From Wenzhouxiangella sp. (lineage in GTDB: Bacteria; Pseudomonadota; Gammaproteobacteria; Xanthomonadales; Wenzhouxiangellaceae), in the NCBI GenBank assembly GCA_007119095.1, contig SKQI01000017.1, positions 1 through 15,901 of the forward strand: a DNA stretch of 15,901 nt, written 5' to 3'. Of this stretch, positions 6,966 to 14,308 are shown piece after piece; within the stretch, counting starts at the first letter, position 1; each line of letters starts with the position of its first letter. The notes beneath the pieces were generated by a model. The model did no database searches. It saw only the letters and a program-made list of their open reading frames with translations, and was not told the DNA's origin. The translations under genes were made by a program, and so were the position numbers.

Positions 6966-7630
6966 CCCAGTCGCGCGCGCCCCCAGGCGCCGAGTAGCAG
7001 CAAGGCACTCAATACCAACAGCGGATAAAGCGTCGATGCCTGAATGACATTGCCTGTTTCCACCGCATCCGCCAGACCGTGCACCGCCGTAGCATAGACA
7101 CCCCATTTCACCGTCAACCCGACTACAGCCGAGATCGTGAACGCCAACAGGGGCAGGAGCAGCAAACCACCAGCGAAGTTGATCACCGAGTGCGGAAACC
7201 CGGGAAGAATGCGCAGGGCGGTCTGGGTCATGATGCCGCCTCGATTTTCGAGCAGAGTGACAACCTTTCCGGGGAAACCACTGGGCTCCCAGTCACCGCG
7301 CATGCGCCGGCTCAAGGCATAGGCACCCAGGGCACCAAGCACGCTACCCAGCACCATCAGGACAGTCGCTACCAGCGGCGGCTGGAATGGCGCGATCAGC
7401 CACAGCCCGAAGCTGCCAGGCAAGCCGAAAGCAAACAGCAGAATCATCGCCAGCACGATCGCGGCGACAATCAGGGGGTTGGCAGACGCTGCCCGGCCCC
7501 AGCTTAGTAACTCTTCCAGACTGAATGGCTGCCAGATGGAAACCAGGGCGCCGATCAGGATAAGGGCCGGCAAAATCCACAGCTTGCGGGCCAGATCCCG
7601 GGCGGGATCCCGTTTTGTCAATTCGCTCAT
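6962..7630 (-). CDS. TVP38/TMEM64 family (SNARE-associated/DedA-like) membrane protein
   Basis: A 222-residue integral membrane protein of the SNARE_assoc (VTT/DedA) superfamily. Hydrophobic segments lie at about 18-34, 50-95, 143-170 and 196-215. The typical features are the GLPGSFG re-entrant motif (about 70), the G-rich helix GSVLGALGAYALSRRM, and TALRILPGFPHSVINFAGGLL, which matches the conserved Arg/Pro/Asn signature of the family's second half. Bacterial members are linked to lipid scrambling or flipping and membrane homeostasis, but the exact substrate here is unknown. It is the middle gene of a coupled operon: its ATG at 7630 shares one base with the TGA of the EF-G-like gene (TGATG), and its own TGA overlaps the next ATG (ATGA). 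TMEM64 proteins also occur in arsenosugar gene sets, but this one is 5 kb from arsS and in a different operon. Confidence 0.9.
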   Translation of the reverse strand: MSELTKRDPARDLARKLWILPALILIGALVSIWQPFSLEELLSWGRAASANPLIVAAIVLAMILLFAFGLPGSFGLWLIAPFQPPLVATVLMVLGSVLGALGAYALSRRMRGDWEPSGFPGKVVTLLENRGGIMTQTALRILPGFPHSVINFAGGLLLLPLLAFTISAVVGLTVKWGVYATAVHGLADAVETGNVIQASTLYPLLVLSALLLLGAWGRARLG

Positions 7631-9675
7631 CAGTCAGTCGCCGCGCCCCTGCTCGCCTGAAAGCTCTCGACCAGCTCTTTCTGGATATTGCCCGGGACCG
7701 CCTCATAGTGAGAAAAAGCCAGGGTATATCGGCCTTCACCACCGCTAAGGCTCTTCAACTCGGTCGGAAACTCGGTCAGAACGGAAAGCGGCACGGCTGC
7801 CTGGATGACGGCGAAACCGCCTCGCAGGCTATCGGTGCCCTGAATGCGAGCCCGCTTGGCGGCCAGCGAACCGGTGACATCGCCCATCACGGCATCCGGC
7901 ACGGTGACCTCCAGCTCGACGATGGGCTCCAGCACCTGGGGGCCGGCATTCTCGATGGCATCCAGAAAAGCCTTTCGACCGGCCACGACAAAAGCGATTT
8001 CCTTGGAGTCAACCGGGTGGTGCTTGCCGTCGTAAACAACAACCTCGATATCCTGCAGTCCGTAACCGGCAATGGCGCCTTCTCCCATTAATTGACGCAC
8101 GCCTTTTTCCACGGCGGGAATCAAATTGCCTGGAATCGCGCCGCCGACGACTTCGCTCTTGAAACTGAAGCCCTCGCCTCGTCCCATCGGACGAACGCGA
8201 AGATACACCTCGCCGAACTGACCCGCGCCACCGGTCTGCTTCTTGTGTCGATGATGCCCTTCTGCCTGGCGGGTGATCGTTTCCCGATAGGCAATCCGCG
8301 GTGGACGCGTATCCACATCCACGTTGTAGCGCCCCTTCATGCGCTCGAGCATGATGCGCAGGTGCATTTCCCCCAACCCGCGCATCACTGTTTCATTCAG
8401 TTCCTGATTGTGCTCGACCTGAAAGCACGGGTCCTCTTCACTCAAGCGGGTCAGTGCCATGGCCAGCTTCTGCTCCTGGCCCCGTGCCTGGGCCTCCACC
8501 GCCAGCCCGAACATGGGCTGAGGAAAATCGATCGGCTTGAGGTAGTAGTGATCTTCGTCGTGATTGTCGTGGAGGATGTCGTCGTAGTGGATATCGTCCA
8601 CTTTTGCCAGAGCACAGATAGCCCCCGGCCCGGCCTGCTCGACCTCGATGTGTTCCTTGCCGTGCATGCGATACAGGTGGGGAACCTTCAGCGCCTTGCG
8701 CCCCTCACCGATGAACAGCTGGGTATCTTTGGTAATCGTGCCCTGGTGAACCCGAAATACACTGAGCTTGCCGGCATAGGGATCATTGGTGATCTTGAAC
8801 ACATGCGCCAGGACGTGGGCTTCCGGATCCGGGCTGCAAGTAACCCGCTCATCGTCCGGCGCCCGACGAAACGGCGGCGGGTTGCCTTCGAGCGGGTTCG
8901 GCAGCAGACGTTTGCAGAACTTCAGAAACTCACCGCAGCCGGCACCCGTGCGCGCCGAGGTGAAACAGATCGGCACCAGGTGCCCCTGGCGCAATGCCTT
9001 TTCAAAGGCATCATGCAGGGCGTCTCCCGGAACTTCCTCGCCGTCCAGGTAGGCCGCCATCAAGTCTTCATCCACTTCCACCACCTGATCGAGAATTTCG
9101 GTGTGCGCATCGGCCACGGAGAAGATATCGGTGTCACCATCACTTTTGAAGAAACAATCGCGGACCGTTTCGAAATTCTGGGTAGGCAGATTGATGGGCA
9201 GGCATTGCGGCCCGAATTCCTCGCGGATCTCTCGCACCAGTGCCTCGAGGTCAATCTCTTCAGCGTCAATTCGATTGATGACGATGATGCGGCACAACCT
9301 TCGCTGGCGCGCACGCCGCATCAAGCGCCGGGTCGACATCTCGATACCACTGGCGGCATTGATGACGATCGCAGCGGTCTCCACCGCACTCATCGCAGCC
9401 AGGGCCTGACCACGAAAGTCAGGATCACCTGGAGTATCAATCACGTTCAGGTGAACATCCTCATAGTCAATAGAAGCGATGGCCGAGTTCAGGGAGTGCT
9501 GGTAAGACTTCTCCAGCGGATCAAAATCCGACAGCGTCGATCCGCGCTCGATGGTGCCCGCCTCGCCCAGCACGCCGGCTTTGACCATCAGGGTCTCCAG
9601 CAGGCAGGTCTTCCCAGAACCGGCGTGACCCAAAAGGGCGATATTTCGGATCTGCGTTGTTGCAGTTGCGGCCAT
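7630..9675 (-). CDS. Elongation factor G-like GTPase (EF-G2 type)
   Basis: A 681-residue paralogue of translation elongation factor G, of the PRK12740 EF-G2-like group. The GTPase domain has the P-loop GHAGSGKT (16-23, in place of the AHVDAGKT of true EF-G), the DTPGDPDF switch motif (80-87), NRID (134-137) where most translation GTPases have NKxD, and SARTGAG as the last guanine-contact loop. Later domains follow in EF-G order: domain II (HVLAHVFKITNDPYAGKLS), domain III (EEDPCFQVEHNQELNETVMRG), domain IV and domain V near the C-terminus. The start at 9675 is set by GAGGAG seven bases upstream; an in-frame extension to 9765 adds 30 residues that look untranslated. Whether this group translocates ribosomes is not established; it may have a specialised or stress-related role. 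It is first in a coupled operon with the TMEM64 and thioredoxin-CcdA genes. Confidence 0.93.
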   Translation of the reverse strand: MAATATTQIRNIALLGHAGSGKTCLLETLMVKAGVLGEAGTIERGSTLSDFDPLEKSYQHSLNSAIASIDYEDVHLNVIDTPGDPDFRGQALAAMSAVETAAIVINAASGIEMSTRRLMRRARQRRLCRIIVINRIDAEEIDLEALVREIREEFGPQCLPINLPTQNFETVRDCFFKSDGDTDIFSVADAHTEILDQVVEVDEDLMAAYLDGEEVPGDALHDAFEKALRQGHLVPICFTSARTGAGCGEFLKFCKRLLPNPLEGNPPPFRRAPDDERVTCSPDPEAHVLAHVFKITNDPYAGKLSVFRVHQGTITKDTQLFIGEGRKALKVPHLYRMHGKEHIEVEQAGPGAICALAKVDDIHYDDILHDNHDEDHYYLKPIDFPQPMFGLAVEAQARGQEQKLAMALTRLSEEDPCFQVEHNQELNETVMRGLGEMHLRIMLERMKGRYNVDVDTRPPRIAYRETITRQAEGHHRHKKQTGGAGQFGEVYLRVRPMGRGEGFSFKSEVVGGAIPGNLIPAVEKGVRQLMGEGAIAGYGLQDIEVVVYDGKHHPVDSKEIAFVVAGRKAFLDAIENAGPQVLEPIVELEVTVPDAVMGDVTGSLAAKRARIQGTDSLRGGFAVIQAAVPLSVLTEFPTELKSLSGGEGRYTLAFSHYEAVPGNIQKELVESFQASRGAATD

Positions 9676-9682
9676 GAGCGTT

Positions 9683-9688
9683 CTCCTC
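9683..9688 (-). promoter_or_regulatory. Ribosome binding site fixing the EF-G-like start
   Basis: GAGGAG on the complement, seven bases before the ATG at 9675. It decides this start over the upstream in-frame ATG at 9765, which has no comparable site. Confidence 0.85.
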
Positions 9689-9710
9689 GAATATTTGAAT
9701 CCCCGCCGCC

Positions 9711-9740
9711 ATCCTAATCCATGCCCGGCAACAGCGGCAA
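9711..9740 (-). promoter_or_regulatory. Possible sigma-70 promoter of the EF-G-like operon
   Basis: On the complement, TTGCCG (9735-9740) and TAGGAT (9711-9716) are 18 bp apart, each matching four of six consensus bases. They would place the transcript start about 28 bp before the ATG. The perfect palindrome at 9749-9774 would then sit just upstream of the -35. This is a by-eye match only. Confidence 0.28.
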
Positions 9741-9748
9741 ACCCTTGG

Positions 9749-9774
9749 CCCGAACAATTCTTCAATTGTTCGGG
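9749..9774. promoter_or_regulatory. Perfect 11-4-11 palindrome, operator or hairpin
   Basis: cccgaacaatt and aattgttcggg are exact reverse complements separated by cttc. The element lies in the 192-bp gap between the EF-G-like gene (minus) and the glycine-zipper gene (plus). It is not followed by a T-tract on either strand, so it is not a standard terminator. Its AT-rich core and location between divergent genes suit a dimeric regulator's site or a 5'-leader hairpin. Which one cannot be told from the sequence. Confidence 0.6.
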
Positions 9775-9855
9775 CTGGGGACATGCCGGGTTCAGACAGG
9801 GTTCATCGCCGGCAGCTTAATCTGATCCTGCATGTTCCGGATGGACCTTTGGATT

Positions 9856-9861
9856 GAGGAG
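9856..9861 (+). promoter_or_regulatory. Ribosome binding site fixing the glycine-zipper start
   Basis: GAGGAG six bases before ATG 9868. It supports the start that gives a clean signal peptide, instead of the in-frame ATG at 9832. Confidence 0.85.
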
Positions 9862-9867
9862 AAAGCA

Positions 9868-10386
9868 ATGAAATATCGCACGACATTGTTTGCCAGCGCC
9901 CTGATGCTTGCAGGAGTGGCCCAGGCCGGCAGCATCCAGTACCACTACGCCCCCGTGATCAGCGTCACGGCGGAATATGAAACCGTCCGCAAGCCAGTCA
10001 ATCGCGAAGTCTGCTGGGAAGAACAGCGCTACCAGCGCGTCGAAACACGCAGAAGCTCTGCCACCCCGACTATCGTTGGCGCAATCATTGGTGGTGTCAT
10101 CGGCAATCAGTTTGGCGGTGGCAGCGGCAACCGGGCTGCAACCGCCGCCGGCGCCGCGCTCGGTGGCTCGATTGGTCGCGATGCCGCTCGCCAGTCTCGT
10201 GGGCCCGACAAATATTACCCGGTCAGCCAAGAGCGCTGCACGGTGCAACGCGAATTCATCGAGGAAAACCGCATCTCGGGATATCGCATCAGCTACGAAT
10301 ACGATGGTCGGGTGTATCACACCCGGATGGACCAGCACCCCGGCGACCGGATCAGACTGAGGGTGGCTGTCACACCGGCGCCCTGA
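9868..10386 (+). CDS. Exported glycine zipper 2TM-domain protein
   Basis: A 172-residue secreted or envelope protein. Residues 1-20 form a signal peptide ending AQA, cleaved before GSIQYHY. There is no lipobox Cys, so it is not a lipoprotein by this start. Residues 68-106 hold a glycine-zipper hairpin (TIVGAIIGGVIGNQFGGG, then AATAAGAALGGSIG), like the Rick_17kDa_Anti/17-kDa antigen family, whose helices pack in or against membranes. The flanks include C49 and C124, which could form a disulfide in the periplasm, and a C-terminal beta-like segment ISYEYDGRVYHTRM with DHPGD-like spacing seen in relatives. It is a single-gene unit: a divergent upstream gene and a strong terminator 30 bp downstream. 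The function of these proteins is poorly defined; envelope integrity is the usual suggestion. Confidence 0.9.
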   Translation: MKYRTTLFASALMLAGVAQAGSIQYHYAPVISVTAEYETVRKPVNREVCWEEQRYQRVETRRSSATPTIVGAIIGGVIGNQFGGGSGNRAATAAGAALGGSIGRDAARQSRGPDKYYPVSQERCTVQREFIEENRISGYRISYEYDGRVYHTRMDQHPGDRIRLRVAVTPAP

Positions 10387-10416
10387 GTCCGCCTTGGAGC
10401 AAAAACCAGCAACCAC

Positions 10417-10441
10417 AACCCCGCCCAACGGGCGGGGTTTT
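10417..10441 (+). terminator. Intrinsic terminator of the glycine-zipper gene
   Basis: An 8-bp all-GC stem (ccccgccc / gggcgggg) with an aac loop, followed directly by tttt. It starts 30 bp after the stop codon. This is a textbook rho-independent terminator. Confidence 0.9.
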
Positions 10442-10532
10442 GCGTGACCGGCACGACAGGCAAGGCTTCAATGGCACAGATCCTGCAGAAGAAAGTCAAG
10501 TGAATTGAAAGAAGCGCGGGGGCAAGACTGGC

Positions 10533-11330
10533 ATGTCTGGCCGGCACCTTAGAGAAAATCCAGTCAGCGACGGGTACCTGGATCCGTTGGAGATCAATGT
10601 GCGCACCTGCAACGTGCTGCTTCGGTTGATGTCCGGCATGCTCCTTACCCTGACTGGCATTCTGCTGGGTTTGTTCGTCCCTGCGGTGGTGATGGCTGCT
10701 GCCGATAATTCGCAATCAGCGACGATATGGCCATGGGCCCTGACAACCCTGCTTGTAGCCCTGGCCATCGGGCTGATTCTGGCTTTCCGGCGGACGCATG
10801 GTGACCGAAACGGGCAGACAAGCCGACAGAAAGTGTCAACAACGCCCCCAACGACCGGATCGCAGCAGGATTCAGATATTGCCAGCCTTTCCGAGGACTC
10901 ACTGGCGAGATTGCTGGACCAGCACATTCAGCGCTGCGCTGCTCAGTCTGCTCCCTTGGCAGTGATAGCAGTGAGGGCCGACCACAACGAAGAGCAGCAC
11001 CGTTCGATCCTGGCCCGGTCACTGCGCGGCCTGGCAAAATCCCGCGGTGCGCGGCTGGTCCAATTCCCCCCCGGCAGTGTGGTTGTGCTAGCCCCCAGTC
11101 AGAACCGCGACGAGGCCTTTCGCCTGGCTGAAGAACTGCACCAAAGCGTGATCAGCATGGCGCTGCCCTCTGATCACAATTCGCTGGGCGTGGTCACGCC
11201 GAGCATAGGCATGGTCGCTCTACTGCCGACTTGCCAGACCTCGGCGGCCAAGCTGCTCGATCGTGTTGAACAGGCCCTTGAAAAAGCCACCGGCGCGGGC
11301 GGCAACCGAATCGAGGCCTGGACTCACTGA
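10533..11330 (+). CDS. Membrane protein with a degenerate GGDEF-like domain
   Basis: A 265-residue protein with two N-terminal helices (about 28-56 and 64-85), a hydrophilic Ser/Thr/Gln-rich linker (88-118), and a cytoplasmic domain from about 119. That domain ends like a diguanylate cyclase: VTPSIGMVALLP, then AAKLLDRVEQALEKATGAGGNRIEAW, matching the usual SIGVA...A..AL..AK..GRNRV tail. The stretch GSVVVLAPSQNRDEAFRLAEEL aligns with the region after the active site. At the active site itself, FPPGSVVVL replaces the RYGGDEFAVLLP pattern, and the FK..ND..GH..GD substrate block is absent. It should therefore not make cyclic di-GMP and is better seen as a sensor or binding relic. ATG 10533 follows a gggggc stretch; ATG 10629 is a less likely alternative. 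It is convergent, 7 bp from the thioesterase gene. Confidence 0.78.
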   Translation: MSGRHLRENPVSDGYLDPLEINVRTCNVLLRLMSGMLLTLTGILLGLFVPAVVMAAADNSQSATIWPWALTTLLVALAIGLILAFRRTHGDRNGQTSRQKVSTTPPTTGSQQDSDIASLSEDSLARLLDQHIQRCAAQSAPLAVIAVRADHNEEQHRSILARSLRGLAKSRGARLVQFPPGSVVVLAPSQNRDEAFRLAEELHQSVISMALPSDHNSLGVVTPSIGMVALLPTCQTSAAKLLDRVEQALEKATGAGGNRIEAWTH

Positions 11331-11337
11331 GCCCGCT

Positions 11338-11766
11338 TCAGCGGCGCTTGTCCAGCACCATCATGCTGAGACGCGCATCCGCCACCAGCCGACCGGCCTC
11401 GTCCCGGATGCGAATTTCCCACAGATGACTGGTCCGCCCCAGATGTAGCGGCTCGGCCCGGGCGGTGACGCTGCCCTCACGCATGCCACGCAAGTGGTTG
11501 ACCGACAACGCCGTACCGACCACGCTTTGGCTTCCGATATCGACCCGAAGCGCAGATGCAGCACTACCGACCGACTCTGCCAAGGCAGCGGTCGCCCCAC
11601 CGTGCAGCAAGCCCATTGGCTGGTGCACGGTCGGCGATACCGGCATGGTCGCCTCGAGAAAGTCCGGGCCAATCGCACTGTAGCGAATATCCAGCACTTC
11701 CATCAGGGTGTTGCGACTGCTCTGGTTAAGGCGTTCCAACATCGTCGACTGCTCGGTCGGGTTCAT
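11338..11766 (-). CDS. Hotdog-fold acyl-CoA thioesterase, PaaI/MenI (YdiI)-like
   Basis: A 142-residue single hotdog-domain thioesterase. It follows E. coli YdiI/MenI closely along its length: LDIRYSAIGPDFLEATMPV, the HQPMGLLHGGATAALAESVGS active-site segment (H55-G-G, with E64 as the likely catalytic acid), VNHLRGMREGSV and EPLHLGRTSHLWEIRIRDE. Such enzymes hydrolyse acyl- or aryl-CoA thioesters. MenI itself releases 1,4-dihydroxy-2-naphthoate for menaquinone, but no men gene is visible, so a general acyl-CoA housekeeping role is at least as likely. The start is ATG 11766, which shares one base with the TGA of the upstream DUF2237 gene (TGATG). A TTG one codon earlier is in frame but unnecessary. 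It is the last gene of the peptidase operon. Confidence 0.9.
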   Translation of the reverse strand: MNPTEQSTMLERLNQSSRNTLMEVLDIRYSAIGPDFLEATMPVSPTVHQPMGLLHGGATAALAESVGSAASALRVDIGSQSVVGTALSVNHLRGMREGSVTARAEPLHLGRTSHLWEIRIRDEAGRLVADARLSMMVLDKRR

Positions 11767-12149
11767 CAATGATCGGCTCCAACGGCATGTGCGCGCAGCT
11801 GGTCAAGGCTGGCGTATTCCAGCGCGCGTTCATGCGTAGCGGACAGGACCACGCGCGGGGCGCAGTCGGCCTGCAAGGCCTCACGCCACCTTGGCGCGCA
11901 AAGGCACCAGTGATCACCGGGGCGCAGGCCGGGGAAGCCGAATTCCGGCCTGGCTGTGCTCAGATCATTGCCGCGACTGGCACTGAAGGCCAGGAACTTT
12001 TCGGTCATGACCGCGCAAACAGTGTGACTGCCCGCGTCCTCTTCCGAGGTATTGCAGCACCCGTCGCGAAAAAAGCCGGTCATCGGCTGCATGCTGCACG
12101 GCAGCAAAGGCTCTCCGAACACATTACGGCTGGTTACCATGTCAGACAT
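11766..12149 (-). CDS. DUF2237 family protein
   Basis: A 127-residue soluble protein of the DUF2237 family, recognised from its conserved core: NVFGEPLLPCS, TGFFRDGCCNTSEEDAGSHTVCAVMT, FLAFSASRGNDLSTARPEFGFPGLRPGDHWCLCA, and RVVLSATHERALEYASLDQL (each a contiguous conserved block). Cysteines C18, C31, C32 and C45 and the WCLC pair are family-typical and may bind a metal or form a redox site. No biochemical function is established for the family. The start at 12149 is supported by GAGGGGG four bases upstream, formed partly from the stop codon of the peptidase gene. It overlaps the downstream thioesterase start. The tight linkage suggests co-expression with both neighbours. Confidence 0.92.
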   Translation of the reverse strand: MSDMVTSRNVFGEPLLPCSMQPMTGFFRDGCCNTSEEDAGSHTVCAVMTEKFLAFSASRGNDLSTARPEFGFPGLRPGDHWCLCAPRWREALQADCAPRVVLSATHERALEYASLDQLRAHAVGADH

Positions 12150-12153
12150 GATG

Positions 12154-12161
12154 CCCCCTCA
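12154..12161 (-). promoter_or_regulatory. Ribosome site built into the peptidase stop codon
   Basis: On the complement the peptidase stop TGA runs straight into GGGGG, making GAGGGGG four bases before the DUF2237 ATG. Ribosomes ending on the peptidase would sit directly over this site, which suggests translational coupling. Confidence 0.6.
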
Positions 12162-14177
12162 GTCAAGCCGGTAGTCGATGCGGTGATCAGGCGCATCTCC
12201 ACCCTCGCCCTTCAGGTAATGATCCATCCAGCGCATCAGACGCAAGCTGTAATCCCACCGAGTAGCGGCACGCTGGTTGCCGTGTCCTTCACCCCGATAC
12301 AACACCAGACGCACGGGCGGCGGGTTTTCCTGCAAGGTCAGGAATCGATACAAGATTCTTGACTGGGTCGGGTCAACCCGCGGATCGGCATCACCATGCA
12401 GAATCAGAATAGGCGTCTGGGCGCGATGGGCAAAGAAGATAGGGCTGGCCTGAACGAACAGGTCCCAGTTCTCCCAGGGCCAGGTCAGGTAGTGGACCAG
12501 ATACAGTTCCTCCGGAATGTCCGAGGTACCAATCATCGAAATCTTGTCGGAAATACCCACGTTCATGACTGCGGCCGCGAAGCGCTCCGAGTAGTAGGTG
12601 GCACCCCAGGCAGAGGCATATCCACCGTAGGATCCCCCGGTAATGCCGACCCGGTCAGCATCGACCAGGCCAAGCCCGATCAGGTAATCAACGCCATCGA
12701 CCAGATCCTGGAACTCCTCCTTTGCTGGTCGCCCCTGCGAAGTCAGCGCAAACTCCACCCCACGCCCCGTGCTGCCACGGTAATTGGGATAAAACATGAA
12801 ATAGCCTTCGGCCGCAGCGTGCTGGGCCGGCAGGTTATAGCTGGTCAGCCAACCGTTGGAATAATGCGCCTCCGGCCCACCATGCACGGCCAGGATCAGC
12901 GGGTAACGCTGCCCTTCCTCGTAATCCAGTGGCCAGAAGAGCAGTCCCTCGATCTCTAGTCCGTCCTGCGCCGGATAGGTCACCACCTGCTGCCTAGCCA
13001 GTCGGACATCGCTGAGCCAGGGGTTGGAATCCGTCAGACGCTCCGGCTCCAGGTTTCGACCGGACAAGGCATAGACCTCACGCGGATGCTCGGGGGTCGA
13101 GACGCCAAACACCAGCCGGCCATCGTTGGCCACGCTGATCGATTCAAAAATCAGACCATCGCGCTGGAGCAGAGTGACCTGGTTGCGGCCGCGGACGTCG
13201 ATCTGACCAAGCCTGGCCTCGACGCCCTCGTAGCTGATAAAAACCATTTCACCGGCTTCCCGCCAGTCAACATGCCAGACATGGCCCTCCAAGTCTGGCA
13301 GCAGGTTACGCCATTCACCCCCGTCAGAGCCGGCTACCATCAAGCGACCCTCGCGCGTATCGTGGACGCTGTCTGTGGCAATGAAGGCCAGGTTCGCGCC
13401 ATCCGGGCTCCATGCCATCTGGCCGAGCTTGCCCGGATTGTCGATCCGGCCGAGTTCAGCACCGTCCGGCGAAACAATGTGAATCCGCTGGAACATCAAG
13501 GTATCGTCAACCAGCTGTCGGGGAGTCACTTTAAGGGCCAGTCGATCACCAGCCGGTGACCACTGCACTTCCTGTACCGACCCCTCGAGCTCGATCATTT
13601 CCGGCTCGGCGCTATCGTCACTCAAGTCCAGAATCCAGAGTCGGCGCGGGCGCCAGTCCTCTTCAAAAATGATCTGGTTGAAGCCCATGTCGGCCAGGCG
13701 CCGTGACTCCTCATCCTGCGGTTCGGTGGCGACCAGCGCAACCCGCTTGCCATCCGGACTGAAGCTGTAGTTCGCCACACCGGTCTCCAGGCTGGTACGA
13801 CGAACTGCCTCACCGCCGGCAACCGGAATGGTATAGAGCTGGCGCTGGCTGTCGTCGCCACGACGGGCCAGGAACGAGATCGACTGATTGTCTGGTGTCC
13901 AGCCGATGGCCGCGACATTCACCTGACCGCTGATGAACGGGCGGCTGCTGCCGCCGGGACCCAACAGATGCAACTCTGTCCAGGCCGGTCCGTCATCCTC
14001 GCGCTGGATGTCGCGGGGCACAATTCGGGTGTAGGCGATCCGGCGCCCGTCCGGGCTGACCGCCACCTGGCCGACCGAGCGCATCTTTGCAATCTGCTCC
14101 AGGGTCATGCCCTGCTCGGCAATGACTGTCACCGGCAGCAACAGCACCAGGGCCAGCACCAAAAATCTAACCATCAT
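12159..14177 (-). CDS. Exported S9 family peptidase (prolyl oligopeptidase / acylaminoacyl-peptidase type)
   Basis: A 672-residue serine peptidase. A signal peptide (MMVRFLVLALVLLLPVTVIA, cleaved before EQG) points to the periplasm. Residues of about 40-380 form a beta-propeller made of PD40-like repeats: VAVSPDGRRIAYTR, IGWTPDNQSISFLAR, YSFSPDGKRVALVA, VQWSPAGDRLALKV and MAWSPDGANLAFIA. The C-terminal alpha/beta-hydrolase domain has LAVHGGPEAHYSNGW, the nucleophile S516 in GGSYGG, D598 in HGDADPRVDP and H632 in GEGHGNQ. All three triad residues are present at normal spacing. The family removes dipeptides or acylated residues from short peptides, so a peptide-scavenging role is likely. The start at 14177 has AGGAG seven bases upstream; in-frame ATGs farther up add a non-signal-like extension. 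It leads an operon with the DUF2237 and thioesterase genes. Confidence 0.93.
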   Translation of the reverse strand: MMVRFLVLALVLLLPVTVIAEQGMTLEQIAKMRSVGQVAVSPDGRRIAYTRIVPRDIQREDDGPAWTELHLLGPGGSSRPFISGQVNVAAIGWTPDNQSISFLARRGDDSQRQLYTIPVAGGEAVRRTSLETGVANYSFSPDGKRVALVATEPQDEESRRLADMGFNQIIFEEDWRPRRLWILDLSDDSAEPEMIELEGSVQEVQWSPAGDRLALKVTPRQLVDDTLMFQRIHIVSPDGAELGRIDNPGKLGQMAWSPDGANLAFIATDSVHDTREGRLMVAGSDGGEWRNLLPDLEGHVWHVDWREAGEMVFISYEGVEARLGQIDVRGRNQVTLLQRDGLIFESISVANDGRLVFGVSTPEHPREVYALSGRNLEPERLTDSNPWLSDVRLARQQVVTYPAQDGLEIEGLLFWPLDYEEGQRYPLILAVHGGPEAHYSNGWLTSYNLPAQHAAAEGYFMFYPNYRGSTGRGVEFALTSQGRPAKEEFQDLVDGVDYLIGLGLVDADRVGITGGSYGGYASAWGATYYSERFAAAVMNVGISDKISMIGTSDIPEELYLVHYLTWPWENWDLFVQASPIFFAHRAQTPILILHGDADPRVDPTQSRILYRFLTLQENPPPVRLVLYRGEGHGNQRAATRWDYSLRLMRWMDHYLKGEGGDAPDHRIDYRLD

Positions 14178-14184
14178 CCCTTCT

Positions 14185-14189
14185 CTCCT
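14185..14189 (-). promoter_or_regulatory. Ribosome binding site fixing the peptidase start
   Basis: AGGAG on the complement, seven bases before the ATG at 14177. It selects the start that begins directly with the signal peptide, rather than the ATG at 14225 which would add 16 residues. Confidence 0.8.
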
Positions 14190-14275
14190 GTGCATCATTT
14201 TTTTTGAATACTTGCCGACGTGCAATCATCTATTCGGTCGCCAACCTCTCCCCGAACCTCGACATACCATTAACG

Positions 14276-14296
14276 CGGCAATCGAATAGATTGCCG
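14276..14296. repeat. Small hairpin beside repeat copy 2
   Basis: A perfect 8-bp inverted repeat (cggcaatc / gattgccg) with a gaata loop, 12 bp before the dispersed repeat at 14309. It has no T-tract. A partly related string (tgcaatcatctattc) lies about 40 bp to the left. It falls in the leader or promoter region of the peptidase operon. Confidence 0.55.
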
Positions 14297-14308
14297 GATC
14301 AATAGTAC

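Noticed and set aside
6966..7106. N-terminal extension of the thioredoxin-CcdA protein to 7106
   Set aside because: The extra 47 residues are Cys/Gly/Arg-rich and lie inside the TMEM64 gene. The ATGA overlap and the signal peptide at 6965 mark the real start.
8092..9717. A 541-codon open frame on the plus strand opposite the EF-G-like gene
   Set aside because: It is fully antisense to a clear conserved GTPase, begins and ends without ribosome sites or family motifs, and is rich in His/Arg/Gln as expected of a GC-rich mirror frame.
10471..10503. A ten-codon frame (MAQILQKKVK) between the terminator and the GGDEF-like gene
   Set aside because: It is too short to judge, has no ribosome site, and is what chance would give in a leader.
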